Part shown: one piece after another, positions 7,532 to 17,309 of the stretch
How the letters are laid out: every line of letters begins with the position of its first letter
Numbering within the stretch: the stretch's first letter is position 1
NCBI GenBank assembly: GCA_965226785.1
Contig: CBDDEC010000004.1
Span: 186,001 to 250,000, forward strand
DNA: 64,000 nucleotides
Direction of reading: 5' to 3'
DNA from: CBDDEC01 sp965226785
Lineage (GTDB): Bacteria; Chloroflexota; Dehalococcoidia; UBA2979
Made by a program: the position numbers and the translations under genes
Notes under the pieces: model-generated
What the model saw: only the letters and a program-made list of their open reading frames with translations
The model's database searches: none
Told to the model about the DNA's origin: nothing

Positions 7532-10075
7532 ATGACGACCACGCCCACCGGCCGCGACGTACTCACCCAGTCGGAGGCCGAGGCGCGCGCCGCCCGCATC
7601 GACGACGTTGCTTACGAGATCGAACTGCAGCTCGCGCGCAACTCCTCCGAGTACACGGGCCGCGTCGTTGCCACCTTCACCCACAGCGGCGAGGGTGCGA
7701 CGTTTCTCGACCACACCGGGCTCCGGATCGATTCGCTCGAACTCAACGGCCAGGTGATCGCGGAGCCGGAGTGGGACGGCCACCGCCTGGTGCTGGCCGG
7801 CGAGCTGTTGGCGGCCGAGAACCGGCTCGAGATCACGTACACGAACGAGTACGACACCACCGGCGAAGGCCTCCACCGCTTCGAGGATCCTGAGGACGGC
7901 GAGGTCTACCTCTACACGAATTTCGAGCCGTTCGGCGCGCACCGCCTCTTCCCCTGCTTCGACCAGCCCGACCTGAAGGCGCGCTACCTCCTCGAGGTCA
8001 CGCACCCCTCCGACTGGAAGGTCATCACCAACAGCGCGGAGACCGGAAGCCACGCTGGGAGCGAGGAGGGCTTGGTCACCACCTCGTTCGAGCGCACTGC
8101 CGAGTTCTCGACGTACCTGTTCGCGTTGATCGCAGGGCCGTACGTCGGCTTCCTCGACGACTATGGGGACATCAAGCTCGGCTTCTACGCCCGCCACTCG
8201 CTGGCGGAACACGTCGACGCGGACGAGCTGTTCGAGGTGACGAAGCAAGGTCTCGCGTTCTTCGGCGACTTCTTCGACTATCCCTACCCGTTCGGCAAGT
8301 ACGACCAGATCTTCGTACCGGAGTTCAACGCCGGGGCGATGGAGAACGTCGGCGCGGTGACGTTCTCAGAGCGCATGGTGTTCCGCGACCCGCCGACCGA
8401 CAACCAGCGGCTCGGGCGAGGCGAGGTCATCCTCCACGAGATGGCGCACATGTGGTTCGGGGACCTCGTGACGATGCGCTGGTGGAACGACCTCTGGCTC
8501 AACGAATCGTTCGCGAGCTACATGTCCTACCTCGCGCTCGACCAGGCGACGCGCTTCAGCACCGCCTGGCAGGCGTTCAACTCTGGCATGAAGAACTGGG
8601 CCTATCGGCAGGACCAGCTGATCACCACACACCCCATCGCCGGCGAGGTCGAGGATACGGATCAGACGTTCCTCAACTTTGACGGCATCACCTACGGCAA
8701 GGGCGCGTCAGTGCTGAAGCAGCTCGTCGCCTACATCGGCCTCGATGGCTTCCGCGAGGGCATGCAGCTGTACTTCCGCCGCCACGAGTACGGCAACACC
8801 ACGCTCGCCGAGTTCCTGGACGCCCTCGGCGAAGGCGCCGGGCGCGACCTCCATGGCTGGGCCGCGCTCTGGCTCGAGACACCGTCGCTCAACACGCTGT
8901 CCGCCGAGGTCGAACGCGACGGCGATCGCGTGAGCGCGATGCAGCTGACGCAGACCGCGCTGGCGGACTACCCGACGTTGCGCCCGCACCGGATCGAAGT
9001 CGCCCTCGGACGGTCCGAGGGCGAGGCGGTCACCATCGAGGCAGTCGCAGCCGAGATCGACACGGCTACGGCCCAGGTGCCCGACGCGGTTGGGCTCGCG
9101 GCGCCTGAATTCGTCTTCCCGAACTACAACGATCACGACTTCGTGAAGGTCGCACTGGACGAAGCGTCGGTCGACTTCGTGCGCGAGCGACTCGAGGCGA
9201 TCGACGATCCACTGCTGCGCCAGCTCGTCTGGCAGGCGCTCTGGAATATGGTGCGCGACCAGCAGCTGCGGTCGAGCGACTACCTGGAGCTGGCGAGCGC
9301 GAAGGTCGTCGACGAAGACGATCAGGAACTGGTCGAGACGATCCTCGCCACGATGACCGCGAGCGTCTCACGCTACGTGCCAGAGGAGCGCAAGGCCGAC
9401 GCTGCGCACGCGCTCTTCGAACTCGCATGGGAGCGCCTGCCCGACGTCGAGGGTGATCTGCAGATCATCTGGGTCCGCACCCTTATCGGCGCCGCCATCT
9501 CTGCCTCGGACGTAACGCGCGTGCTCTCGCTTGCCGACGGGCAGGTCACGATCGAGGGCCTGACGATCGACCAGGACATACGCTGGTCGCTGGCCGCCTC
9601 GGCGGTCGCGCTCGGGTTACCGGACGCCGAAGAGCGGGTCGCCGCTGAGGCGGATCGCGACGCCAGCGATCGCGGTCAGCGAGCGCAGCTGCGCTGCGAA
9701 GCGGCACGGCCTGACGCGGACGCCAAGGCCGCCGCGTGGGAGCGGATCCACGGCGAGGGCTACGGTTCGCTGCACCTCACGGGCGCCGCGATGTCCGGCT
9801 TCCAGTGGTGGGCGCAGCGCGACCTGCTCGACGCCTACACCGAGCGCTTCTTCGAGGCGCTGCCCGCCATCTTTGCGGAACGGGACAACGAGTTCGCTCG
9901 GGGCTACCTCGGCGCGCTGCTGCCTGGCTACCGCGTCACACCCGAGCTGCTCGATCGTTCGCGCCGCTTCCTCGAAGCCGTCGGCGACGACCAACCGCTG
10001 CTGACGCGCTCGCTGCGCGAGTCGAACGACGAGCTCGAGCGCGCGATTCGCTGCCGAGAGTTCGCGGCGACCTAG
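7532..10075 (+). CDS. pepN: M1-family aminopeptidase N
   Basis: Zinc aminopeptidase of 847 residues that removes N-terminal amino acids from peptides in the cytoplasm. GAMENVGAVTFSE is the substrate-binding exopeptidase motif. HEMAHMWFGD and, 18 residues on, NESFASY form the HExxH-x18-E zinc site. A long C-terminal ERAP1-like helical domain follows, and the length matches actinobacterial/Chloroflexota PepN. The ATG at 7532 is preferred; an in-frame ATG at 7520 would add four residues. The stop overlaps nothing but lies only two bases before the next gene, so the two are probably co-transcribed. Confidence 0.93.
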   Translation: MTTTPTGRDVLTQSEAEARAARIDDVAYEIELQLARNSSEYTGRVVATFTHSGEGATFLDHTGLRIDSLELNGQVIAEPEWDGHRLVLAGELLAAENRLEITYTNEYDTTGEGLHRFEDPEDGEVYLYTNFEPFGAHRLFPCFDQPDLKARYLLEVTHPSDWKVITNSAETGSHAGSEEGLVTTSFERTAEFSTYLFALIAGPYVGFLDDYGDIKLGFYARHSLAEHVDADELFEVTKQGLAFFGDFFDYPYPFGKYDQIFVPEFNAGAMENVGAVTFSERMVFRDPPTDNQRLGRGEVILHEMAHMWFGDLVTMRWWNDLWLNESFASYMSYLALDQATRFSTAWQAFNSGMKNWAYRQDQLITTHPIAGEVEDTDQTFLNFDGITYGKGASVLKQLVAYIGLDGFREGMQLYFRRHEYGNTTLAEFLDALGEGAGRDLHGWAALWLETPSLNTLSAEVERDGDRVSAMQLTQTALADYPTLRPHRIEVALGRSEGEAVTIEAVAAEIDTATAQVPDAVGLAAPEFVFPNYNDHDFVKVALDEASVDFVRERLEAIDDPLLRQLVWQALWNMVRDQQLRSSDYLELASAKVVDEDDQELVETILATMTASVSRYVPEERKADAAHALFELAWERLPDVEGDLQIIWVRTLIGAAISASDVTRVLSLADGQVTIEGLTIDQDIRWSLAASAVALGLPDAEERVAAEADRDASDRGQRAQLRCEAARPDADAKAAAWERIHGEGYGSLHLTGAAMSGFQWWAQRDLLDAYTERFFEALPAIFAERDNEFARGYLGALLPGYRVTPELLDRSRRFLEAVGDDQPLLTRSLRESNDELERAIRCREFAAT

Positions 10076-10077
10076 CC

Positions 10078-11388
10078 ATGCGTCTCGGGTTCCCCCGGTT
10101 CCCCCGGTTCTACGGCTGGCGGCTCGTCGGCGCCGGCGCGGCGATCCAGGCGATGCAGAGCGGTCTCGTCATGCAGGCCTTCAACAACTACGCCGTGGTG
10201 CTGCGCGACCAGTTCGGCTGGTCCTCCACCACCGTCGCGATCGCGTTCGCGATGACGAGGGCGGAGAGCGGCCTGCTCGGCCCGGCACAGGGCTGGATGA
10301 TCGACCGCTTCGGTCCGCGCAACGTGATGCGCGTCGGTACGGTGCTCTTCGGCGTCGGCATGATGCTCTTCAGCCAGGTGCAGGGGCTCGGCACCTTCTA
10401 CGCCTTCTACCTCATCGTCGCGCTCGGCTCGAGCCTCGGCGGCTTCCTCTCGGTGACGACGGCGATCGTCAACTGGTTCGAACGCAAGCGCTCCGTCGCG
10501 CTCGCGATCTCGCAGTCGGGCTTTGCCATCGGCGGCCTGATGACACCGCTGGTCGTCTTCTCACTGACCGAGTTCGGCTGGCGGCAGACAGCGTTCGTGT
10601 CCGGCGTGATCGTGATCGTCGTCGGCCTGCCGCTGGCGCAGATGATCCACCATCGTCCCTCCGATGTCGGCGAATACGTCGACGGCATCTCGCCGGAGGA
10701 ACTCGAAGAGATGGAACCCCTCGACGACACGATCTCGCGGATACATTTCACCGCTGCCGAGGCGTTGCGGACGAAGGCGTTCTGGTACATCTCGCTCGGC
10801 CACGCCTCGGCGCTGCTGGTCGTCGGCGCGCTGATGGCCAACCTCTCGCAGTACCTCACGCGCGATCAGGGCATGACGCTGCAGGAGGCGAGCTTCATCG
10901 GCGGGGCGCTGCCGCTGATGCAGATGATCGGCCAGTTCGTCGGAGGCTACTTCGGCGACCGCATGAACAAGCGCGTGCTCACGACCTTCGCGATGCTGGG
11001 GCATTCCGCCGGCCTGCTCGTGCTCACTTACGCGGTGAACGACGCGATGATCTGGCTCTTCGTGCCGTTGCACGGCCTCGCCTGGGGCATCCGAGGTCCG
11101 CTGCAGCAGGCGCTGCGCGCCGACTACTTCGGCTCGACCTCGTTCGGCACGATCATGGGCTTCTCGTCGCTGGTCGTGATGAGCGGGATGATCATCGGCA
11201 CGATCCTGGCCAGTGTGATCGCGGACGCCACGGGCGAGTTCAAGATCGGCTTTACGATCCTCGCCGTCGCCTCGGCGTTCGGGTCGTTGTTCTTCCTGTT
11301 CGCGAAGCCTCCGCCGCCACCGGAGCGGCCCGACGACCCCTCGCTCGTGGAACCAGAGCCGGCACTCGTGCCCGCCGGCGGGGACTAG
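10078..11388 (+). CDS. MFS transporter (monocarboxylate/oxalate-formate antiporter-like)
   Basis: 436-residue inner-membrane transporter with twelve predicted helices in two six-helix halves joined by a charged loop (about 190-225). The pattern FYGWRLVGAGAAIQ at the start, DRFGPRNVMRVG after helix 2 and the long central loop fit the oxalate:formate antiporter/MCT-like branch of the MFS. ATG at 10078, two bases after the PepN stop, is chosen because the conserved N-terminal helix begins right there; the open frame extends far upstream inside pepN only by chance. The tail is Pro/Glu-rich. The substrate is unknown. Confidence 0.85.
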   Translation: MRLGFPRFPRFYGWRLVGAGAAIQAMQSGLVMQAFNNYAVVLRDQFGWSSTTVAIAFAMTRAESGLLGPAQGWMIDRFGPRNVMRVGTVLFGVGMMLFSQVQGLGTFYAFYLIVALGSSLGGFLSVTTAIVNWFERKRSVALAISQSGFAIGGLMTPLVVFSLTEFGWRQTAFVSGVIVIVVGLPLAQMIHHRPSDVGEYVDGISPEELEEMEPLDDTISRIHFTAAEALRTKAFWYISLGHASALLVVGALMANLSQYLTRDQGMTLQEASFIGGALPLMQMIGQFVGGYFGDRMNKRVLTTFAMLGHSAGLLVLTYAVNDAMIWLFVPLHGLAWGIRGPLQQALRADYFGSTSFGTIMGFSSLVVMSGMIIGTILASVIADATGEFKIGFTILAVASAFGSLFFLFAKPPPPPERPDDPSLVEPEPALVPAGGD

Positions 11389-11570
11389 CGGCGCAGCAGC
11401 CGTCCGAGGAGGCGCAGCGGCCACGTCAGCAGCCGCCAGAGCGCGCCGCCGATGTGGATGAAGTCCTCGACGATACCCATGTCGTCGCCGAAGTCCTTGT
11501 CAGCGGCGGCGCGCTGACCTCGAGGGTCGAGATGTGCCATCAGGTCATCTTTCAACTGCCCACCGAGCAT
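11385..11570 (-). CDS. Small basic amphipathic hypothetical protein
   Basis: 61 residues, or 51 if it starts at the ATG at 11540 (MAHLDPRGQ). The C-terminus IGGALWRLLTWPLRLLGRLLR is a strongly basic, amphipathic helix that would lie on a membrane surface. It overlaps the stop codon of the convergent MFS gene by four bases and is followed on its own strand, across the MFS gene, by nothing related. No family is recognised. Codon use looks plausible, but it may be an unused open frame. Confidence 0.4.
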   Translation of the reverse strand: MLGGQLKDDLMAHLDPRGQRAAADKDFGDDMGIVEDFIHIGGALWRLLTWPLRLLGRLLRR

Positions 11571-11614
11571 ACACCGGCCGATGCCGTCATCAGCGATCTG
11601 ATACGGCCGTCAGC

Positions 11615-14320
11615 TCACGCATCCTCCTCGAGGAGCTGGCGCAGGACGAACTGCAGGATGCCGCCGTGCCGGTAGTACTCGACCTCGACGGGCGTGTCGA
11701 TGCGGCAGCGGACCTCGAACGAGGTCTCGGTACCGTCGTCGGCGACGGCGCGGACGCGCAGCGTCTGCCGCGGCTTGAGGCCGTCGGCGATGCCCTCGAT
11801 GTCGTAGCGCTCGTGCCCGGTCAGGCCGAGCGAGGCGGCCGTGTCGCCGGGGAGGTACTCCATCGGCAGGATCCCCATGCCGATCAGGTTGCTGCGGTGG
11901 ATGCGCTCGAAGGACTCGGCGATCGCGGCGCGCAAGCCCTGCAGTGAGGGGCCCTTCGCTGCCCAGTCGCGCGAGGAGCCCGTGCCGTACTCGCGGCCGG
12001 CGAGGACGATCAGCGGCGTGCCCTCCTCGGCGTAACGCTCGGCGGCCGACCAGAGCGTCATCTCCTCGCCGGACGGCTGATGCCGCGTCCAGCCGCCCTC
12101 GCGCTCGACGAGTTGGTTGCGCAGCCGCACGTTCGCGAACGTGCCGCGCATCATCACCTCGTGGTTGCCACGTCGCGCGCCGTAGGTGTTGAACGACCGC
12201 TTCGGCACCTCGTGGTCGTCGAGATACTCGGCAGCGGCTGAATCGTCCGCGATTGCGCCGGCGGGCGAGATGTGGTCGGTCGTGACGGAGTCGCCGACCA
12301 TCGCCAGTACACGCGCCTCGCGAATGTCGGCCAGCTCGCCGGGCTCGCGCGGCAGGCCATCGAAGAAGGGTGGCTTGCGCACGTACGTCGACTGCGGGTC
12401 CCAGTCGAAGCGGTCGCCGCCCGGCGCGGGCAGCGCGGCCCAGCGCTCGTCACCGATGAAGACGTCGGCATACTCCTTGCGGAACATGTCCTGCTGGACG
12501 CTCGAACGGACGGTCGACAGCACCTCGGCCTGCGAGGGCCAGATGTCCCGGAGGAAGACCGCCTCACCCTCGCGGTCCTCGCCCAGCGGCTCGTTGAACA
12601 GGTCGATGTCGGTCGTCCCGGCAAGCGCGTAGGCCACCACGAGCGGTGGCGAGGCGAGGTAGGAGGAGCGGACCTTGTTGTGCACTCGTGCCTCGAAATT
12701 GCGGTTGCCCGACAGCACTGAGGCAACGGCGAGGTTGCCGTGGTCAATCGCTGCCTCGACGGGCTCGGGCAGCGGGCCCGAGTTGCCGATGCATGTGGTG
12801 CAGCCGTAGCCGACGAGCGAGAAGCCGAGCGCGTCGAGCGATGGCGTCAGGCCAGCCTCGTCGAGGTAGTCCGTGACGACCTTCGAGCCCGGGGCGAGGC
12901 TCGTCTTCACCCACGGCTTGGTGCTGAGCCCACGCTCCAGCGCGTTCCGCGCGAGTAGCCCGGCGCCAACCATGACCTCCGGGTTCGAGGTGTTCGTGCA
13001 GGACGTGATCGCTGCGATCACGACGTCGCCGTTCGCCAGCTCGTAGCTACCGCCGTCGTCCTCCACGAGCAGTGGCTCGGCCGAGGCGCCCTCGGCGACC
13101 CAGGAGGCGACTTCCGCCTGTGCTACCGACTTGGCGGCGCTGAGCGCGATGCGGTCCTGCGGGCGCTTCGGGCCGGCGATGCTCGGCTCGATGCTGCCGA
13201 GGTCCAGTTCGACGACCTCGCTATAGGTCGGGTCGGGCGTGTCGTCGCTGCGGAACAGGCCCTGGGCCCTCGAGTAGGCCTCGACGAGGGCGACCAGCTC
13301 CTCGTCGCGCCCGGTGAAGCGCAGGTAGCTCAGCGTCTCGTCATCGACGGGGAAGAACCCGACTGTGGCTCCGTATTCCGGGCACATGTTGGAGATGGTG
13401 GCGCGTGCAGCCAGCGCGAGGTTGGAGAGGCCCTGACCGAAATACTCCACGAACTTCCCGACGACATCGTGCTCGCGCAGCATCTCGGTGACGCGCAGCA
13501 CCAGGTCGGTGCCGGTCGAGCCCTCGGGCAGTTGACCGGTGAGGCGGACGCCGACCACCTGCGGGATCAGCATCGCGACCGGCTGGCCGAGCATGGCCGC
13601 CTCCGCCTCGATGCCCCCGACGCCCCAGCCGAGGACGCCGAGGCCGTTGATCATCGTGGTGTGCGAGTCGGTACCGACGAGGGTGTCCGGGTAGGCCTCC
13701 CCCTCGGCGTTGGTCATCACCGTCTGACCCAGATACTCGAGGTTCACCTGGTGCACGATGCCCGTACCCGGGGGAACCACGCGGAAGCCATCGAACGCCT
13801 GCTGCGCCCACTTCAGCAGCATGTAACGCTCGGTGTTGCGCTCGTACTCGCGTTCGACGTTGAAGGCGAAGGCGCCGGGCACGCCGAAGTTGTCGACCTG
13901 CACCGAGTGATCGATCACGAGGTCGACCGGCTGCAACGGGTTGATCTTCTGAGGATCGCCACCCATCTCGGCCATCGCGTCGCGCATCGCCGCTAGGTCG
14001 ACCACGGCGGGCACGCCGGTGAAGTCCTGCAGGATGACGCGGCCGGGGCGGAATGCGATCTCGATGTCGGGCTCCGCGTTCGCATCCCAGTGTGCGAGCG
14101 CCTCGATCTGATCGCGCGTGACGGACACGCCGTCCTCGTAACGGAGCAGGTTCTCGAGCAGGATCCGATGCGTGAACGGCAGCCGATCGAGGTCGGCTCC
14201 GAGCGCCTCCGCGGCGCGATCGAGGCGGTACATCGTGTGACTCTCGCCACCCACGTCGAGGGTGTCGCGGGCGTCGAACGAATTTAGTCGGTCAGAGTTG
14301 GGCACAGTAGCCTCCGGCAT
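11615..14320 (-). CDS. acnA: Aconitate hydratase A
   Basis: [4Fe-4S] enzyme interconverting citrate and isocitrate in the TCA cycle, 901 residues, the usual length for AcnA/IRP1-type aconitase. GTDSHTTMINGLGVLGWGVG is the substrate-binding signature. ITSCTNTSNPEVM supplies the first cluster Cys, and GCTTCIGNSGPL the other two. The swivel domain at the C-terminus has GREYGTGSSRDWAAKGP with the substrate-binding Ser/Arg. The start MPEATVPNS at 14320 is preferred over an in-frame start 36 bases upstream. The gene stands alone on the minus strand. Confidence 0.95.
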   Translation of the reverse strand: MPEATVPNSDRLNSFDARDTLDVGGESHTMYRLDRAAEALGADLDRLPFTHRILLENLLRYEDGVSVTRDQIEALAHWDANAEPDIEIAFRPGRVILQDFTGVPAVVDLAAMRDAMAEMGGDPQKINPLQPVDLVIDHSVQVDNFGVPGAFAFNVEREYERNTERYMLLKWAQQAFDGFRVVPPGTGIVHQVNLEYLGQTVMTNAEGEAYPDTLVGTDSHTTMINGLGVLGWGVGGIEAEAAMLGQPVAMLIPQVVGVRLTGQLPEGSTGTDLVLRVTEMLREHDVVGKFVEYFGQGLSNLALAARATISNMCPEYGATVGFFPVDDETLSYLRFTGRDEELVALVEAYSRAQGLFRSDDTPDPTYSEVVELDLGSIEPSIAGPKRPQDRIALSAAKSVAQAEVASWVAEGASAEPLLVEDDGGSYELANGDVVIAAITSCTNTSNPEVMVGAGLLARNALERGLSTKPWVKTSLAPGSKVVTDYLDEAGLTPSLDALGFSLVGYGCTTCIGNSGPLPEPVEAAIDHGNLAVASVLSGNRNFEARVHNKVRSSYLASPPLVVAYALAGTTDIDLFNEPLGEDREGEAVFLRDIWPSQAEVLSTVRSSVQQDMFRKEYADVFIGDERWAALPAPGGDRFDWDPQSTYVRKPPFFDGLPREPGELADIREARVLAMVGDSVTTDHISPAGAIADDSAAAEYLDDHEVPKRSFNTYGARRGNHEVMMRGTFANVRLRNQLVEREGGWTRHQPSGEEMTLWSAAERYAEEGTPLIVLAGREYGTGSSRDWAAKGPSLQGLRAAIAESFERIHRSNLIGMGILPMEYLPGDTAASLGLTGHERYDIEGIADGLKPRQTLRVRAVADDGTETSFEVRCRIDTPVEVEYYRHGGILQFVLRQLLEEDA

Positions 14321-14438
14321 TCCGCTCGCCCTCGGTGAGGCTCCGGGGCAAGACAAGCCGGGCTGGCGCTGGCGACCTCAGTACGCACCCCGATCTTAGC
14401 GGATCGGCGCGCCCCCGGCATCCGTCACGTACGCCGCG

Positions 14439-15659
14439 CTAGTCGTCGTCCTCGTGCGGATCCTCGAGACGTTCAGCCAGCTCGGCCCTGGCGGCGGCGA
14501 TCTTGGCCTTGTCCGAGTAGAGATCGAGCGCGGTGAGCGCGAGCGCTTTCGCCGCGCGGAGCGTCTCCTCGTGCGCTGGCTCCGTCGCAGCCGCCGCGGT
14601 GAAGCCGGCCGTGTGGTTCGCCGCCTCCGACTCAATGCCGAACGAGGGGTGGATAGCCGGAACCACGTAGGTGACGTTGCCCATGTCGGTGCTGCCGCCG
14701 CCGAGACGCGGCTCGGGATCGACCTCCATGCCGAGCGCGGCCGCATGCTCCTCGTACGACTCGGCGAGCGGCGACGACGAGAGCATGTCGGAGTAGACGT
14801 GGCCCTGCCAGCGCGCCTCGAGTTCGGTGCCAGTCGCCAGCGCGGCGGCCTCGAAGCAGGCGTGCACCCGAGGGCGCAGCTCGTCGAGGCGGGGCAGGGA
14901 GATCTCGCGTACGTAGAAGTGCCCGCGCGTCTCGTCCGGGATGATGTTCGGCGCCTGACCGCCGTCGGTGATGATGCCGTGCACCCGCGCCGTCGGGCGC
15001 ATCTGCTGTCGCAGCAGCGAGATGCCGTTGAACGCGTGGATCAACCCATCGAGGGCGTTCAGGCCATCCCACGGGCGTCCCGCGGCGTGCGCATTGCGAC
15101 CTCGGTACGTTACGAACACCGACTGGATGGCGTTCGGGCGGCCGCGCGTCCGCACCTTGCCTGCCCCGATCCCGCCGGAGGGGTGCAGCATCATCGCCGC
15201 GTCGACATCGGCGAAGGCGCCGGCGTCGATCAGATCGATCTTGCCGCCGCCGCGCTCCTCCGCGGGCGTGCCGAGCACCACCACGGTGCCGTTGCCCTCG
15301 CCGAGGACCGACTCCAGCGCGAGTCCGGTGGCGATGCCGGCGGTGGCGATCAGGTTGTGCCCGCAGGCGTGGCCGATGCCCGGCAGGGCGTCGTATTCGC
15401 AGAGCACGGCGATCGTCGGCCCGCCGCTCCCGGCGACAGCGCGGAACGCCGTATCTACGCCGTAGGCAGAACGCTCGACGGTGAACCCGCGCTCCGCGAG
15501 AAAGTCCGTCAGCACCTCGTGTGCATGCGTCTCCTCGTAGGCGAGCTCCGGGTGCTCGTGGATGTCGAGACTCAGCGCGCGCAGGTCTGCTGTCGCTCCG
15601 TCGATGGTCGCCAGTGCGGTCGCGCGGGCCTCCTCGAGGCTCGCCGGGTCGATGGGCAT
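14439..15659 (-). CDS. M20-family amidohydrolase (AbgB/p-aminobenzoyl-glutamate hydrolase-like)
   Basis: Zinc-dependent amidohydrolase of 406 residues. LCEYDALPGIGHACGHN (about 105-121) is the signature of the AbgB/amidohydrolase branch of M20, supplying His and Asp metal ligands. GTPAEERGGGKIDLI holds the catalytic Glu pair. A dimerisation lid domain follows from about residue 190 (GRPNAIQSVFVTYRGRNAHA), and the C-terminal catalytic part has GGGSTDMGNVTYVVP. The start at 15659 has a clean GAGGAG site upstream. It probably releases an amino acid from an N-acyl or aminobenzoyl conjugate; the substrate is not known. Confidence 0.88.
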   Translation of the reverse strand: MPIDPASLEEARATALATIDGATADLRALSLDIHEHPELAYEETHAHEVLTDFLAERGFTVERSAYGVDTAFRAVAGSGGPTIAVLCEYDALPGIGHACGHNLIATAGIATGLALESVLGEGNGTVVVLGTPAEERGGGKIDLIDAGAFADVDAAMMLHPSGGIGAGKVRTRGRPNAIQSVFVTYRGRNAHAAGRPWDGLNALDGLIHAFNGISLLRQQMRPTARVHGIITDGGQAPNIIPDETRGHFYVREISLPRLDELRPRVHACFEAAALATGTELEARWQGHVYSDMLSSSPLAESYEEHAAALGMEVDPEPRLGGGSTDMGNVTYVVPAIHPSFGIESEAANHTAGFTAAAATEPAHEETLRAAKALALTALDLYSDKAKIAAARAELAERLEDPHEDDD

Positions 15660-15749
15660 GTGCTGCTCCTCGGATGCGGGTCCGCCGGACCGGGCGCGCG
15701 TGAGCGCCCTCGGCGAGCGAAGGTACACCACCGGCTGGATCGTCGAGGG

Positions 15750-16331
15750 CTAGAGTGCGGTCGCTACCTCGCTGTGGCGGAAGCAGTCGACGACATGGTC
15801 GTTGACGAGGCCAGCCGCCTGCATGAAGGCGTAGCAGATCGTCGGCCCCACGAAGCGGAAGCCGTCGCGCTTCATCTGCTTCGACATCGCCGTCGACGGC
15901 TCGGTCTCGGCAGCGATGTCCTCGAGGCCCCGAGGCTCATTCACGATGGTGACCTCATCGACGAACTGCCAGATATACCGATCGAGGGTCGTCCACTGCG
16001 GCATCAACTCGAGCACCGCCTGCGCGTTCGAGATCGTCGATTCGATCTTGGCTCGGTTGCGGATGATCCCTACGTCCTGCCGCAGCCGCTCGACGTCAGC
16101 CTCATCCATCGCCGCGATCGCCTGGATGTCCCAGTCCAGGAACGCGGCGCGGTACCCCTCGATCCGTCCGAGGATCGTCGACCACGACAGCCCCGCCTGC
16201 GCGCCCTCCAGGGTCAGGAACTCGAAGAGCTGCCGGTCGTCATGCATCGGCACGCCCCACACCTCGTCGTGGTAGCGGGTCATCGCCGGGTCGTCGCCGG
16301 GCCAGGGGCAGCGCACGCGGTCGTCGGGCAT
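15750..16331 (-). CDS. tag: DNA-3-methyladenine glycosylase I
   Basis: Base-excision repair enzyme that removes 3-methyladenine from DNA, 193 residues. RCPWPGDDPAMTRYHDEVWG at the N-terminus has the conserved Cys and His of the zinc snap. LEGAQAGLSWSTIL is the helix-hairpin-helix region. FKFVGP-like FRFVGPTICYAFMQA and VNDHVVDC complete the base pocket and the other two zinc ligands. Length and motif order agree with E. coli Tag. It lies just downstream of the phosphotransferase gene (15 bases), probably in one minus-strand transcript that starts at the LLM gene. Confidence 0.93.
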   Translation of the reverse strand: MPDDRVRCPWPGDDPAMTRYHDEVWGVPMHDDRQLFEFLTLEGAQAGLSWSTILGRIEGYRAAFLDWDIQAIAAMDEADVERLRQDVGIIRNRAKIESTISNAQAVLELMPQWTTLDRYIWQFVDEVTIVNEPRGLEDIAAETEPSTAMSKQMKRDGFRFVGPTICYAFMQAAGLVNDHVVDCFRHSEVATAL

Positions 16332-16346
16332 CAGGCACCTCCGCGG

Positions 16347-17309
16347 TTAACTTAGCGCCTCGATCGCCTTGATGTTGGCGTCGAGATAGTCGAGGTCGAG
16401 GTGGTGGCCGTGCTGCGCCTCGCCGATTCCGTTCAGCGCTTCCCAGGTGCGTCGGACCCGGACCAGCGCGGCGATCTCTCGTCGCTCGTCAGCGTTCACC
16501 GGCGCACCGGCCGCAGCCTCGTAGCTCGCGAGGAACGGCGTAGCCGATGCCTGATCGAGGGCGTCCCGGCCGTCGGTCGCGCAGAAGGCCCAGAGCGCGT
16601 CAGCGACATCGCACACACGCCAGTCGAGCCGCGCCTCGTCCCAGTCGAATATCGCCGAGACACGACCATCGAGGATCCGCAGGTTGCCAGCGTAGAAGTC
16701 GCCGTGGAGTGGCTGACGACGCCACCCGTGCTCGCCGAGCCGCGCGAGGTCGCGTCGAGCTACCTCGATCGCACGGTCGAGTCGTTCGAGGCGTGCGTCG
16801 CCAACGTCTAACTCCCCGCGCCGCTCCCATGACCACCACGGATTCTCGCGCCAGTCGAGGTTGGCGAGAGCCGGGCGGTCGGGACGCGGCTCCACCTCGA
16901 TGCGCCGGAGGTCGCGATGGAGTTCACCGAGCGCGCGCGCTGCCGCCAGCCGGTCCGCGGCACTCGTCGCGCTTAGTGGCGACCCCTCGAGGTAACGCGT
17001 GAGCCAGCAGACCCGGGGCGACGACGCGTGTTCGAACTCAACCGCCGAGGCTCCGTGCCGCGTTGGAATGGCTCGCGGCGTGCGGCCACCATCGAGTGCC
17101 GCGAGCAACCGATGCTCCCACGCGACCGACGCGCCGCTTGTCTCTGGCACGCAGACGCGCAGCACGAACGTCCCAGCCTCGGTCGCGACGCGGAACACGT
17201 CGTTCTGATACCCGCCCTCGAGGCGCGTGACCACCGCGCCCGGCGGGAGCGCCCAGGACCCGAGGATCGGCGTGACATCCGAGGTTGTGAGGCGTGGCAT
17301 CGCACTCAC
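16347..17309 (-). CDS. Aminoglycoside-phosphotransferase-family kinase (APH/choline kinase fold)
   Basis: Small-molecule kinase-like protein of 320 residues. LEGGYQNDVFRV (about 31-42) is the glycine-rich loop, and FVLRVCVPE replaces the usual ATP-binding Lys by Arg. LHGDFYAGNLRI is the catalytic loop with the general-base Asp and Asn. ISAIFDWDEAR-like VSAIFDWDEARLDW supplies the magnesium-binding Asp. Fold and motifs are clear, but the substrate could be a sugar, amino alcohol or antibiotic. The GTG start at 17309 overlaps the stop of the cupredoxin gene by four bases (GTGA), a sign of translational coupling; an ATG at 17300 is the alternative. Confidence 0.85.
   Translation of the reverse strand: MSAMPRLTTSDVTPILGSWALPPGAVVTRLEGGYQNDVFRVATEAGTFVLRVCVPETSGASVAWEHRLLAALDGGRTPRAIPTRHGASAVEFEHASSPRVCWLTRYLEGSPLSATSAADRLAAARALGELHRDLRRIEVEPRPDRPALANLDWRENPWWSWERRGELDVGDARLERLDRAIEVARRDLARLGEHGWRRQPLHGDFYAGNLRILDGRVSAIFDWDEARLDWRVCDVADALWAFCATDGRDALDQASATPFLASYEAAAGAPVNADERREIAALVRVRRTWEALNGIGEAQHGHHLDLDYLDANIKAIEALS

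Noticed and set aside
9736..10077. Upstream extension of the second MFS protein by 114 residues
   Set aside because: It overlaps pepN out of frame; the transporter's first helix begins right after ATG 10078.
14454..16355. 633-codon plus-strand open frame
   Set aside because: Antisense of the M20 amidohydrolase and tag genes, with no recognisable domain.
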